Of a DNA stretch of 26,154 bases, positions 6,398-14,718 are shown in pieces. The DNA is taken from NCBI GenBank assembly GCA_002315505.1, contig DCGX01000077.1, forward strand, positions 1-26,154. Reading direction: 5' to 3'. Position 1 is the stretch's first letter; the number at the start of each line of letters is the position of its first letter. A program made the translations under genes and the position numbers. The notes under the pieces are model-generated. The model did not search any database. It was not told the DNA's origin and saw only the letters and a program-made list of their open reading frames with translations. This DNA is from Ruminococcaceae bacterium UBA1767. Its GTDB lineage: Bacteria > Bacillota > Clostridia > Oscillospirales > Acutalibacteraceae.

Positions 6398-8428
6398 TTA
6401 ATACCATATCCAACCGAAGAGGATGATAATAATAACCCACTGCCACCATGCATTTGATGCATTGACATGAATAATGTATTGACTTCCGTCTTCGTATGTT
6501 GCTGTTACATTCGCAGAACCCGTTCCTACAACTTTAACCTTGTTAGTACCCTCAACAACCGCAACATTTGTGTTTGAGGATACAAGATCTACAGGATAAT
6601 TAATTCCGTTTAAAAGAAACGTTTCTTTATATCTTAACTCAACGGTTTCTTCTTTAACAGTCTGTTTCAGTTTTGGAATTGAACGTGTTTCTTTATGATC
6701 GCATATTATACATGTTCTTGTCTCAGTTCCTTCTGCTGATGTTGTAGCAGCCTTAGTAACTGTCCATAAATCATAGCTGTGTCCTGTTGCCGGAATGGTT
6801 TCCGTGTACGAATCACCGCATGAGCATGTGAATGATTTTTTTCCTGCTGTTGTACAGGTTGGTTCTGAAACTGTTAATTTGTAATTATGCTCGAGAGTAT
6901 TAATCGTTTCTGTTTTTACTGCGCCGCATTTTGTACATACATATTTTTTTTCTCCGGGTTCTGTACATGTTGCGTTCCGAGTAACAGAACCTGAATTGTA
7001 TGTATGACTGCACGGAGTTGCAAAAGATTTCTCAGAACTGTAAAGATATTTTCCGTCTGTTTTTACAATATAGAAACGGTAATAATACTCGGTTCCCGGA
7101 TTCAGATTTATTGCTTCACTTCCGTCGCATTTAACATAGCAATAATTTAGAATAGTCTTTACAGGCCAGTGTGCGACAATTTTAAATGATTTCTCATCAG
7201 CTTTACGCAGTTGCAAACCTATTTCACTGATAACGCTTGTATCTGCTGAAACATCTGTTTTAATCTCCGCAGATATTTCCGTTATGTTATCCGCATAAAC
7301 ATTAATCCACTGAATAGGTTCTTTTGCTCCGCCTGGAGTTATAAAAGAATGTTCAGAGCTGTATTCATATTTCCCGTCTTTTTTTATAACATAAAAGCGA
7401 TAATTGTATTTTGTGTTTTTATTCAGGCTCGGAGCTTCAGAGCCGTCACACGTAACATAGCAGTAAGTTAAGATACTGTCTACAGCCCAGCTTGCAACGG
7501 TTTCCGGATTTTCTCCGTCCTTCCACATTTCAAGACCGATTCTATCAAGAAGTTCTGTGTTCGCAGTTACATCAGTCTTCACAACAGCAGATGTTTCAGT
7601 TATATCGCTGACATAAACATTATTCCAGATGATCGGAGACAAAACGGACGTTCCATTATAATTAGGAATTCCGAATGCCTTAATATCACTGTCGTTAATG
7701 TCAATCGTATGACGTGAAACGTTATCATCACCATTTCCGTCAATATAGGTTATTTTTTTGCCATTAACACTTTCGATTATTCCGACATGCTTCCATACAG
7801 ACGATGTACCGAAATAAATAATATCACCTGAGATTGGAGTATAACTTCCTTTCATAACATACGGAATATTCATGCTTCCTGATAACGGACTCGCAAAGGT
7901 TGAATTATTTAGTACCGAAATCGGAATATCCGCCTGTCTTGCGCACCAGCTGACAAATGTAGCGCACCATGCACGGTCATATCTTGAAACGTCATAATTT
8001 GCACCATTGGGTTTTGGACTCTCAAAGCTGCTTGTAAATCTGTTTCCGCTGCTTCCGTTCCATCTCCAATAATTATATTCACATGAATCAAGATAACCTT
8101 TATAATCAGAATATTTTGAACCGTCATGATAACTGAGTGAAAGCGGATGTGTATTCCAGTTGTTTAAGCTGCCGTCCAAATCTTCATATGTCAAGCCTTC
8201 CTGATAACCAATCTGACTTCTAGCAATATTAACAATGTCTTCTCTTTGATCACCGGTTAATACGACATTTTTTAACGCAGTAAAGTATTGACTGTTTTTA
8301 TATGGCTCAGAAAAATCTGAGATATTACCCGGACTTACTGCTTCTGCTTTAATGTTATTAAGTCCAGTTAAAATTATGCCGATTACCATTCCGAAAGAAA
8401 GCCAAAAACTTAAAATTCTTTTTTTCAT
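6398..8428 (-). CDS. Secreted CHAP-domain putative peptidoglycan hydrolase with Fn3-like and Cys-rich repeats
   Basis: A paralogue of the next gene, 676 residues long. A signal peptide ends near A30. A CHAP-type cysteine peptidase/amidase domain (~55-258) carries C155 (RAWCATFVSWC), H214 (WKHVGIIE) and a polar GNGDDN stretch as likely active-site elements. Two Fn3-like repeats follow (~266-365 and ~372-470; VYVSDITETSAVVKTDVT pattern), then Cys-rich repeats with CTKCG and CSCG, a Big-like domain (YEDGSQYIIHVNA) and the same hydrophobic end (AWWQWVIIIILFGWIWY). It is the first gene of the operon. AGGAGG lies ~15 bases before the ATG, unusually far, but no better in-frame start is present. CHAP enzymes cut amide bonds in peptidoglycan; the target here is inferred. 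Confidence 0.85.
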   Translation of the reverse strand: MKKRILSFWLSFGMVIGIILTGLNNIKAEAVSPGNISDFSEPYKNSQYFTALKNVVLTGDQREDIVNIARSQIGYQEGLTYEDLDGSLNNWNTHPLSLSYHDGSKYSDYKGYLDSCEYNYWRWNGSSGNRFTSSFESPKPNGANYDVSRYDRAWCATFVSWCARQADIPISVLNNSTFASPLSGSMNIPYVMKGSYTPISGDIIYFGTSSVWKHVGIIESVNGKKITYIDGNGDDNVSRHTIDINDSDIKAFGIPNYNGTSVLSPIIWNNVYVSDITETSAVVKTDVTANTELLDRIGLEMWKDGENPETVASWAVDSILTYCYVTCDGSEAPSLNKNTKYNYRFYVIKKDGKYEYSSEHSFITPGGAKEPIQWINVYADNITEISAEIKTDVSADTSVISEIGLQLRKADEKSFKIVAHWPVKTILNYCYVKCDGSEAINLNPGTEYYYRFYIVKTDGKYLYSSEKSFATPCSHTYNSGSVTRNATCTEPGEKKYVCTKCGAVKTETINTLEHNYKLTVSEPTCTTAGKKSFTCSCGDSYTETIPATGHSYDLWTVTKAATTSAEGTETRTCIICDHKETRSIPKLKQTVKEETVELRYKETFLLNGINYPVDLVSSNTNVAVVEGTNKVKVVGTGSANVTATYEDGSQYIIHVNASNAWWQWVIIIILFGWIWY

Positions 8429-8565
8429 TTTTGTGAATATTAACCTCCTATTATTAATAAATATTATTTGTTAATTCCGCTTAGAATTTCTGACCGTAAG
8501 AATAATTTGGAATTCTCAAATTCTATTTTACAACGGCAAAATCACCTTATTGGCTAATTGGTATC

Positions 8566-8595
8566 TTAACACATTTTTTCCGATTATTTTATAAC
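8566..8595 (+). promoter_or_regulatory. Possible sigma-A promoter for the two-component operon
   Basis: TTAACA (8566-8571) and TATAAC (8590-8595) are separated by 18 bases, upstream of the response regulator. Both boxes match the consensus only partly. Farther up in the same divergent region is the inverted repeat AATTTG-gaattct-CAAATT (8504-8522), a possible regulator site. Confidence 0.35.
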
Positions 8596-8703
8596 CCGCC
8601 CTGAAAAGCCATTTCCGCAGCGCAGAAAGTCGTGCGTTTCAGTTATACAATATTGAAAATATTTGATAAAAAGATTATAATTAATTCCAGAATAAAAAAG
8701 GAA

Positions 8704-9441
8704 GTGAAAGATATTAACATTGCAGTTTGTGACAATAACAGTGTGGTTATTGATAATGTTTCAAATTTGATTGAAGATTTTTCCGAAAGCAGACATATTG
8801 AAATAAAATACAGTTCGTTTACTGATTATATCCAGCTTGTTGACAGAATCAATGAGTTTGATTTGTTTATCCTTGACTACAATATGTCTGATAACGTTGA
8901 CGGTTCTGATTCTGAAGACAAAATCAACGGCATGGAATTCGCTAAAACAATCAGACAGCATGGCGGTAAAAAGGGTATAATTTTCATTACGGCTTATCCG
9001 GATTTTGTTTATGAATCTTTTGAAGTGCGTACATACCGTTTCCTTGTTAAACCAATAGAAAAAGCAAAACTTTTTGAAGCTATACAGTCATATATTGACA
9101 GCGTCACCGAAAGCGGCAGCATACTTGTCAACATCAATAAGGAAATGTATCCTGTCAATATTGATGATATTCTTTATCTTGAAGTTTCGGGCAAAAACAC
9201 TTTCATCTACACACAAACAGAAACAATCAAATGTAGGAAACCAATCACTTCGTTTGCTAAAGAGCTGAAACCGTTTGGAATATGTCAGGTTCATCGATCA
9301 TATCTTGTCAACGTAAGAAAAATCAGAAAGTTTGATACAAGAACTCTTATTCTTACAAACGGTGAAAAAATCTTTGTCAGTCAAAAATACTATCCGGGTT
9401 TATTTGAAATGTATTTACAAAAACCTCACAAACCTGTATAA
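8704..9441 (+). CDS. LytTR-family response regulator
   Basis: A DNA-binding response regulator of the AgrA/LytR type. The receiver domain (~1-125 from the GTG at 8704) has the phosphorylated aspartate D58 (FDLFILDYNMSD), T97 (FITAYPD) and K116 (LVKPIEK). The LytTR DNA-binding domain follows (~135-240: LEVSGKNTFIYT, FGICQVHRSYLVNVRKI). The usual acidic pair near the N-terminus is D-N (VCDNN) instead of D-D or D-E. The start is uncertain: the frame is open from a GTG at 8632. AAGGAAG directly abuts the GTG at 8704 but is well spaced for an ATT at 8713, which would give a family-typical (M)NIAVCDNN start. The kinase gene follows 21 bases downstream, so the two form a pair. Confidence 0.88.
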   Translation: MKDINIAVCDNNSVVIDNVSNLIEDFSESRHIEIKYSSFTDYIQLVDRINEFDLFILDYNMSDNVDGSDSEDKINGMEFAKTIRQHGGKKGIIFITAYPDFVYESFEVRTYRFLVKPIEKAKLFEAIQSYIDSVTESGSILVNINKEMYPVNIDDILYLEVSGKNTFIYTQTETIKCRKPITSFAKELKPFGICQVHRSYLVNVRKIRKFDTRTLILTNGEKIFVSQKYYPGLFEMYLQKPHKPV

Positions 9442-9462
9442 TGTTACCAAGAGGTGAAATAA

Positions 9463-10749
9463 ATGGTTGCAGAATGTATTACCTGCGTATTGAAAAATAT
9501 CGCAGGTGTTTTTTTAACTATTGTCTTTTTAAATAAATTGTCTGTATACAGAATGAAGCGCAGAATTCCGGCTCTCTGCATCACTTCTGCTTTACTGCTC
9601 GCATTGGCGGTTGTTCCGTATTTTGCATTTGACCCAGAAACAGCAAGTGAAATTGCAGACTTTTCAACACTTTTTTCTTTTATGGTTCTCCCGTACTTTG
9701 TTCTGCAGAAAAAGAAAAAGCTTACCTTTGCTCTTTTCGGGCTTATTCTTAATTCTGTTCTTGACCTTTTTACAGAAACGGCAAATTATGCCTTCGGAAT
9801 AGAAAACGAAGCCGTTTCAAATCTTGTTTTTATTGCGATTGCTGCGATTCTTTTAGCTTTACTGTTGATTGTTTCATCACGCAGTAAAGCAGCTTCTTCC
9901 ATTGATATTCTTGAAAATGTTTCGCCATTAATTTTCATCGTTATTTTTATTTCAACACTTTCTACGTATTATACGATGATGCTCCCTAAAGACAGCGAGT
10001 TCACTCAGCGAAACTCTGTTATTTTGCTTATCAGCTCCGCTTTTCTTGTTATAGTGTGCGTGGTTTATATGATTTCAAAATATTTATCAATACTGCAGAC
10101 TCAAAAAATATCTCAGCTCCAAATTGATTCACAGCTTGCGCAATATGAGGAATTGTTATATAAAAATCAGGAAATAAAAAGATTCAGACACGATTATAAA
10201 AACAATATGTATGCTCTCAGCTCACTCATTAACGACGGTAAGGTTGATGACGCAAAAGCGTTTATTGCTCAAATGAACATGGCTATTGAAAATACTGAAA
10301 TAACCTTTGCCACCGGCAATCGTCTTGCCGACGCGATTATTTCTCACAAAGCAATGATTGCAAAACAGCGTAATATTGAAATTGATTTTGACGGAACAAT
10401 TCCTGCTTCAGGAATAACAAACAATGACCTTTGCATTATTCTGTCAAACGCTCTTGACAATGCCATTGAAGGGAGCGTTGACTGCGCGCCGTGCTCAATC
10501 CATATCGAATCAGTTGAAAACAATGACGGGGTTTTGATTTCTGTTTCCAACGCTGTAAGCAGACAGATTACCATAAAAAACAATAAAATTTCTTCAACCA
10601 AAAAATCAAAAAAGAATCACGGATTCGGAATACAAAATATTAAATCCGTTGCAAAAAAATATAACGGATTTGTTACACTGGAATGTACCGAAAACTTATT
10701 TACATTAAGTATAGGTTTTGTTTTTGGAAAGGATGATGTTTATGTTTAA
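9463..10749 (+). CDS. GHKL sensor histidine kinase (AgrC/CitA-like)
   Basis: A membrane sensor kinase of 428 residues. The N-terminal ~205 residues form about six hydrophobic segments, as in AgrC-type peptide receptors. A coiled-coil helix (~208-242) leads to the H-box FRHDYKNNM with H243 as phosphorylation site. The GHKL ATPase domain shows an N-box (LSNALDNAIEG, ~324-334) and a G-box (HGFGIQNIKSV, ~387). GAGGTG stands nine bases before the ATG. The gene lies between its response regulator and the secreted DUF6273 protein, whose start overlaps its last 8 bases. The signal is unknown; no short peptide-precursor gene of the AgrD type was seen nearby. Confidence 0.9.
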   Translation: MVAECITCVLKNIAGVFLTIVFLNKLSVYRMKRRIPALCITSALLLALAVVPYFAFDPETASEIADFSTLFSFMVLPYFVLQKKKKLTFALFGLILNSVLDLFTETANYAFGIENEAVSNLVFIAIAAILLALLLIVSSRSKAASSIDILENVSPLIFIVIFISTLSTYYTMMLPKDSEFTQRNSVILLISSAFLVIVCVVYMISKYLSILQTQKISQLQIDSQLAQYEELLYKNQEIKRFRHDYKNNMYALSSLINDGKVDDAKAFIAQMNMAIENTEITFATGNRLADAIISHKAMIAKQRNIEIDFDGTIPASGITNNDLCIILSNALDNAIEGSVDCAPCSIHIESVENNDGVLISVSNAVSRQITIKNNKISSTKKSKKNHGFGIQNIKSVAKKYNGFVTLECTENLFTLSIGFVFGKDDVYV

Positions 10750-12655
10750 AAAGCAGTTTAAGAAAGCACTGTCATTGATTATAACTGCGGCGCTATTAAT
10801 CGGTATTATTCCATCAATGAGCTTTGCAGTAAGTGCCAAAGCGGTTGATATCAGTTCGTTGGCTGTCGGTGATATTATAGAATTCGGTTCTTACCCTCAA
10901 TCGAAGGTTGAAGACAAGAATATAATTGCTGAGCTTGACAGAAAAGATAAAAGCTGGATTTCGTATGACTACTATCTCGGGGCTTATTCCGGATACATTC
11001 AAAGCGGTTCTGCAGACGGAACAATGTACAAGTCTGATTATATGCGTTATGCCGATATAAATTATAACGGAGAAAAGTACAGGGCTGTTGTTTTTGATAT
11101 GTACCGCCCTTATGATACAATGCGTTATGAAGGGCATTTCAGCGACCAAGAGGATAACGGTTATTTCCCGAATATAGTCTACTATTTTAAATATGAGCCG
11201 TTAAAATGGCGCGTTCTTGACCCTCAAAACGGTTTTGTGTGCAGCGACAATGCAATTGACTGCGTAGAATTTAACGGTTATATTTATCGTCCTGAAGGGG
11301 AAAGTAATTATTACAGCGATCCTGATTGCACCAACTATGCTTCTGATTACTCAACAAGCGAAATCAGAGAATGGCTTAATAACAAGTTCATTTATACTGC
11401 TTTTAACAGTGAAGAACGTTTTATGATAAAAAAATCACTGATTGAAACACCGAGCAGAGATAACGATGGATACGGATGCCCGGAAGTAACCGATAAAATT
11501 TTCCTTCTTTCAGTATCAGATATTTCAAATGCAGATTATGGGTTCAAATCGCCGTATAAAACTACTGACTCGGCAAGAATAATGCGATTTACAGATTATG
11601 CTGCGTGTCAGGGCTTAAGCTGTTCGGAAACGGGATATTCCGCAAACTGGGTGCTGAGAACACCGATAAATTCTTATCGTGTCTGCAATGTGCACTGCGA
11701 AGGATACGGCGGAAACTTTATCTCTGCAAATGAAACAGATTACTGCGGCATTGTGCCCGCATTTAATTTAAAAACATCTTCTGTTGAATACGATAAATGC
11801 GGTGAAAACGCTGTCTGGTCATATAGTGAGGGTACACTCAGGATTTCCGGAACCGGCTCCGTTAACGGTACTGATGAATATAATTGGGAAGAATATAACG
11901 ACAGCATTGAATACATTGAAACAGATGACGGTATTATTTCTCTGCCCGATGGAATATTCAGCGGACTTAATAATCTTACTGAGGTTTGTTTCGGAAGCGG
12001 ACTTCAATCTATAGGTCAAAACGCGTTTGCAAACTGTCCAAAGCTTTCAAATGTTTCATTCATGAGCAATTGTGAAATCGGGAACGGTTCATTCTCAGAC
12101 GCAGACTCGACCCTTATGCTTGTTTATATGGAAGGCTGCGGCAATCCTGAAGCATTTGCAAAAAACAATAATATTAAATCACTTGTTGTTTCATATAATG
12201 AGGAAAATAAAACATTAAGTTTCAACGGCGGAATTGATGTCAAAGACAATCTTTCATACGCTTTCCTCAACAAGTTCCTTCTTGAAAATAAGGAAAGTGA
12301 ATATATATTCTTTGACGAGCTTGATTTTCACAATATTGTCCCGGAGCAGATTCTTATCATAGATGATGAAATTGATGCTGACATAAATAATACTAATCTT
12401 TCGCTGCATAATATTTATGTAAATCTCAATGTTATTGATGAAGAAGGCCAGCACAGAATAAGTTTTGAAAAAATGCTTGAGCTTCTAAAAAACGGAAGAT
12501 ATGACGCTTTTAAGATTGTTGTGCATTCCGATGAACAAACAGAAGAGCAGACTTTTTTTGAAAAAGTTTCACATTTCTTCGAACAGTTTTTTGAGGATGC
12601 ACTCAAAGCAATTTCAAAAGTAATTAATTTTGTAACAAAGCTGTTTAAAAAATAA
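10742..12655 (+). CDS. Secreted DUF6273 / BspA-type leucine-rich surface protein
   Basis: A secreted protein of 637 residues from the ATG at 10742, preceded by GGAAAGGATG and giving a clean signal peptide (MFKKQFKKALSLII..., cut after AVSAKA near residue 33). In-frame codons up to 10718 lie inside the kinase gene and are not needed. The N-terminal half matches DUF6273-type sequence (GDIIEFGSYPQS, YEPLKWRVLDPQNG, SEIREWLNNKFIYTAF, WVLRTPI). A BspA-type leucine-rich segment follows (PDGIFSGLNNLTEVCFGSGL, IGQNAFANCPKLSNVSF). The C-terminus is an amphipathic Phe/Lys-rich helix (FFEKVSHFFEQFFEDALKAI). It is the third gene of the two-component operon, coupled to the kinase by an 8-base overlap. The biochemical role is unknown; a surface or adhesive function is inferred from related proteins. 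Confidence 0.85.
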   Translation: MFKKQFKKALSLIITAALLIGIIPSMSFAVSAKAVDISSLAVGDIIEFGSYPQSKVEDKNIIAELDRKDKSWISYDYYLGAYSGYIQSGSADGTMYKSDYMRYADINYNGEKYRAVVFDMYRPYDTMRYEGHFSDQEDNGYFPNIVYYFKYEPLKWRVLDPQNGFVCSDNAIDCVEFNGYIYRPEGESNYYSDPDCTNYASDYSTSEIREWLNNKFIYTAFNSEERFMIKKSLIETPSRDNDGYGCPEVTDKIFLLSVSDISNADYGFKSPYKTTDSARIMRFTDYAACQGLSCSETGYSANWVLRTPINSYRVCNVHCEGYGGNFISANETDYCGIVPAFNLKTSSVEYDKCGENAVWSYSEGTLRISGTGSVNGTDEYNWEEYNDSIEYIETDDGIISLPDGIFSGLNNLTEVCFGSGLQSIGQNAFANCPKLSNVSFMSNCEIGNGSFSDADSTLMLVYMEGCGNPEAFAKNNNIKSLVVSYNEENKTLSFNGGIDVKDNLSYAFLNKFLLENKESEYIFFDELDFHNIVPEQILIIDDEIDADINNTNLSLHNIYVNLNVIDEEGQHRISFEKMLELLKNGRYDAFKIVVHSDEQTEEQTFFEKVSHFFEQFFEDALKAISKVINFVTKLFKK

Positions 12656-12727
12656 ACTTGTTTACTCTGTTTATAAGCATTATGGAATGCTGAGCCTTTG
12701 GTAAATCTCATTCTGCCGTACTAGCCG

Positions 12728-12746
12728 AGAATGGGGCATTCTTTTT
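12728..12746 (+). terminator. Rho-independent terminator after the two-component operon
   Basis: AGAATG (12728-12733), a GGG loop and CATTCT (12737-12742) are followed by a short T-run. The stem is short but sits 73 bases after the DUF6273 gene. It ends the plus-strand operon. Confidence 0.55.
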
Positions 12747-12828
12747 CAGGCTGTAATGTCAGATCGGAAATGCAGTAATTTCCCTGCAGTGTGTAACCTA
12801 TCTCTGCTTTTATCAATAATATTATTTT

Positions 12829-12869
12829 AAAACAGAAAAATACCGAAGGAATAATACTCCTCCGGTATT
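12829..12869 (-). terminator. Rho-independent terminator after the XRE regulator
   Basis: AATACCGAAGGA (12839-12850) pairs with TCCTCCGGTATT (12858-12869), 11 of 12 positions, with a 7-base loop. Read on the minus strand it is followed by TTTTTCTGTTTT. It lies about 85 bases past the stop of the XRE gene. Confidence 0.75.
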
Positions 12870-12953
12870 CAGCCTTTATATCCAAGTATATTTATAAAAT
12901 AGTATCCTTATTAGCCTTTCCCTTTCTAAGCACAGCGAAGAATCTCAATCAAA

Positions 12954-13178
12954 TCATTTACTCTCAAACTCGTGTCCCAAAATCAAATAATCAATCGAAA
13001 CATTAAAATATTCCGACAGTATTATCAACATTTGAATGTCGGGGTCTCTTTTTCCGTTTTCGTAATATGAAATTGCTTCTCGACTAATTGATAAATCCAT
13101 AGCTATTTTTAATTGGCTATACCCTTTTTCTTTTCTTATTTGCTTTAATCCAATCAAGCCTTTACCATTGTCACTCAT
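12954..13178 (-). CDS. XRE (Cro/CI)-family transcriptional regulator
   Basis: A one-domain regulator of 74 residues. The helix-turn-helix is clear: LKQIRKEKGYSQLKIAMDLS, then ISREAISYYENGKRDPD, then MLIILSEYFNVSIDYLILG. This matches HTH_3 proteins, which are usually repressors. There is no second domain, so any ligand or partner is unknown. It is transcribed divergently from the dockerin-BMP gene across a 104-base gap containing GTTAC-type boxes. Control of that gene and of itself is the simplest reading. No strong ribosome site is seen upstream of the ATG. Confidence 0.88.
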   Translation of the reverse strand: MSDNGKGLIGLKQIRKEKGYSQLKIAMDLSISREAISYYENGKRDPDIQMLIILSEYFNVSIDYLILGHEFESK

Positions 13179-13214
13179 AAAATCAACTCATTTCTTAATA
13201 GCCGTTGACTTTAT

Positions 13215-13256
13215 CGTAACATTATGTTACATTATTATTCGTTACAGTTTGTTACG
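13215..13256. promoter_or_regulatory. GTTAC-box cluster, probable operator for the XRE regulator
   Basis: The palindrome GTAAC-attat-GTTAC (13216-13230) is followed by two more GTTAC copies (13241-13245 and 13251-13255). Copy spacings of 10 and 15 bases are seen between starts, about one to one and a half helical turns. The cluster lies in the divergent gap between the XRE gene and the dockerin-BMP gene. Binding by the XRE protein is inferred. Confidence 0.5.
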
Positions 13257-13282
13257 TTATAAGTTATGAAAGGGATAATTTT

Positions 13283-14656
13283 ATGAAAATCTTTAAAAAA
13301 ATCATTTCGGCAATAATGGTCACTACAATTATTCTTGCGTCTACGTTTTTTTCCGCTTTTGCTTTTTCCGGAGGAGATGTAAACCTTGATGGCAAAGTAA
13401 ACTCAAACGATGCACTTATGGTGTTAAAATACACTGTTGGTCAAAAGGTTTCTATTAACAAAAACTACGCCGACTTGAATGCTGACAAAAAAATTAATTC
13501 AAGTGATGCCCTCGCAATTTTGAAAACCTGTGTTGGTCTGAACAAAACATCAAAAGTTAAGATAGGATTAATCCTTCTTCATGATGAAAATTCAACTTAT
13601 GATAAAAATTTTCTTGACGCATTTTGTGCTGCCTGTGAAAAGAATAATACCGATTATTTGATTAAATCTAACGTGGCTGAAGATAACTCATGCTATCTCG
13701 CCGCAAAATCACTTGTGAAATCGGGATGTAATGTTATTTTTGCTGACAGCTTTGGCCATGAGGACTTTATTATTCATGCTGCAAAAGAATACCCGGATGT
13801 TCAGTTCTGCCACGCAACAGGTACAAAAGCACACACAGAAGGTCTTGAAAATTACCACAATGCATATGCTTCCATATACGAAGGTCAATATCTGACCGGT
13901 GTTGCCGCAGGACTTAAATTGAATGAAATGATTAAAGCCGGTAAATTTACTGCTAACGAAGCAAAAATCGGTTATGTTGGCTCGTTTACCTATGCTGAAG
14001 TAATTTCAAGCTATACCGCATTTTATCTCGGTGCAAAGTCAGTTTGTTCATCTGTAAAAATGGAAGTTCAGTTTACAGGCTCATGGTATGATGAAACAGC
14101 TGAGAAGGAAGCCGCTACAAAGCTTATCAAAGATGGTTGTAAGCTGATAAGTCAGTATGCAGATTCTTATGGCGCTCCTTCTGCTTGCGAGAAAAACGGC
14201 ATTCCAAACATCGGATATAACGTGAGTTATACTGACTATTGTCCGAATACAAGTATCGTTTCTTCAAAAATAAACTGGCAGCCGTATTTCGATTACATCA
14301 TTTCAACTGTTAAATCCGGAAATAAAATTGCAGTTGACTGGACAGGAACACTTAAAGATAATTCTGTCTGCCTTACATCAATAAACAACAGTGCAGCCGC
14401 TTCGGGCACAAAGTCAAAGCTCGACGAAGTATGTAAAAAGCTCAAGTCAGGCGAACTGAAGGTTTTCGACACTTCAAAATTCACTGTAAACGGAAAAAAA
14501 ATAACATCATATAAGGCTGATGTTAATACCGACGCAGCATACGAGCCGGATACCCAGGTTATTTCAAACGGAATATTCCTTGAATCCGAATATCGTTCTG
14601 CCCCGTATTTTGATATTCAAATTGACGGAATCACTTTATTAAATAATTGCTTTTAA
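13283..14656 (+). CDS. Secreted dockerin-BMP (PnrA-like) ligand-binding fusion
   Basis: A secreted protein of 457 residues. A signal peptide (cut near residue 28, SAFAF) has no lipobox Cys. Directly after it is a type I dockerin with two calcium loops: D32-V-N34-L-D36-G-K-V-N-S-N-D43 and D64-L-N66-A-D68-K-K-I-N-S-S-D75, each followed by a hydrophobic helix (ALMVLKYTVG, ALAILKTCVG). Residues ~92-457 form a BMP/PnrA (Med-like) periplasmic-binding-type domain (KVKIGLILLHDENSTYDKNF, AKIGYVGSFTYAEVISSYTAF). BMP proteins are normally lipoproteins that bind purine nucleosides for an ABC importer. Here a dockerin would attach the protein to a cohesin. AAAGGGATAA lies before the ATG. No transporter genes are adjacent. 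Ligand identity is unknown. Confidence 0.85.
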   Translation: MKIFKKIISAIMVTTIILASTFFSAFAFSGGDVNLDGKVNSNDALMVLKYTVGQKVSINKNYADLNADKKINSSDALAILKTCVGLNKTSKVKIGLILLHDENSTYDKNFLDAFCAACEKNNTDYLIKSNVAEDNSCYLAAKSLVKSGCNVIFADSFGHEDFIIHAAKEYPDVQFCHATGTKAHTEGLENYHNAYASIYEGQYLTGVAAGLKLNEMIKAGKFTANEAKIGYVGSFTYAEVISSYTAFYLGAKSVCSSVKMEVQFTGSWYDETAEKEAATKLIKDGCKLISQYADSYGAPSACEKNGIPNIGYNVSYTDYCPNTSIVSSKINWQPYFDYIISTVKSGNKIAVDWTGTLKDNSVCLTSINNSAAASGTKSKLDEVCKKLKSGELKVFDTSKFTVNGKKITSYKADVNTDAAYEPDTQVISNGIFLESEYRSAPYFDIQIDGITLLNNCF

Positions 14657-14683
14657 TATTTTTGAGCAAGTATTTATATAAGG

Positions 14684-14718
14684 CAAACCCCGAAGCAGAA
14701 TTTCTGCTTCGGGGTTAA
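14684..14718. terminator. Strong bidirectional terminator between convergent genes
   Basis: AACCCCGAAGCAGAA (14686-14700) pairs perfectly with TTCTGCTTCGGGGTT (14702-14716). It lies 27 bases past the dockerin-BMP gene and about 40 bases past the stop of the convergent U32 gene. It probably serves both strands. Confidence 0.85.

Larger units (their letters stand above)
12656..12953. other. Intergenic region with two convergent terminators
   Basis: No gene is seen. It holds the plus-strand terminator at 12728-12746, the minus-strand terminator at 12829-12869 and a small hairpin GGAAAT...ATTTCC (12766-12783) between them. A second CATTCT (12709-12714) could pair with AGAATG instead of the terminator arm. 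Confidence 0.5.

Noticed and set aside
8471..8500. TTCCGCTTAG and GACCGTAAG as a LytTR direct-repeat binding site
   Set aside because: The two copies match each other poorly and the 16-base offset is not the ~21 bases usual for such sites.
10718..10741. Earlier start codons for the DUF6273 protein
   Set aside because: The ATG at 10742 has the ribosome site and gives a clean signal peptide. The earlier codons add residues before the positively charged start.
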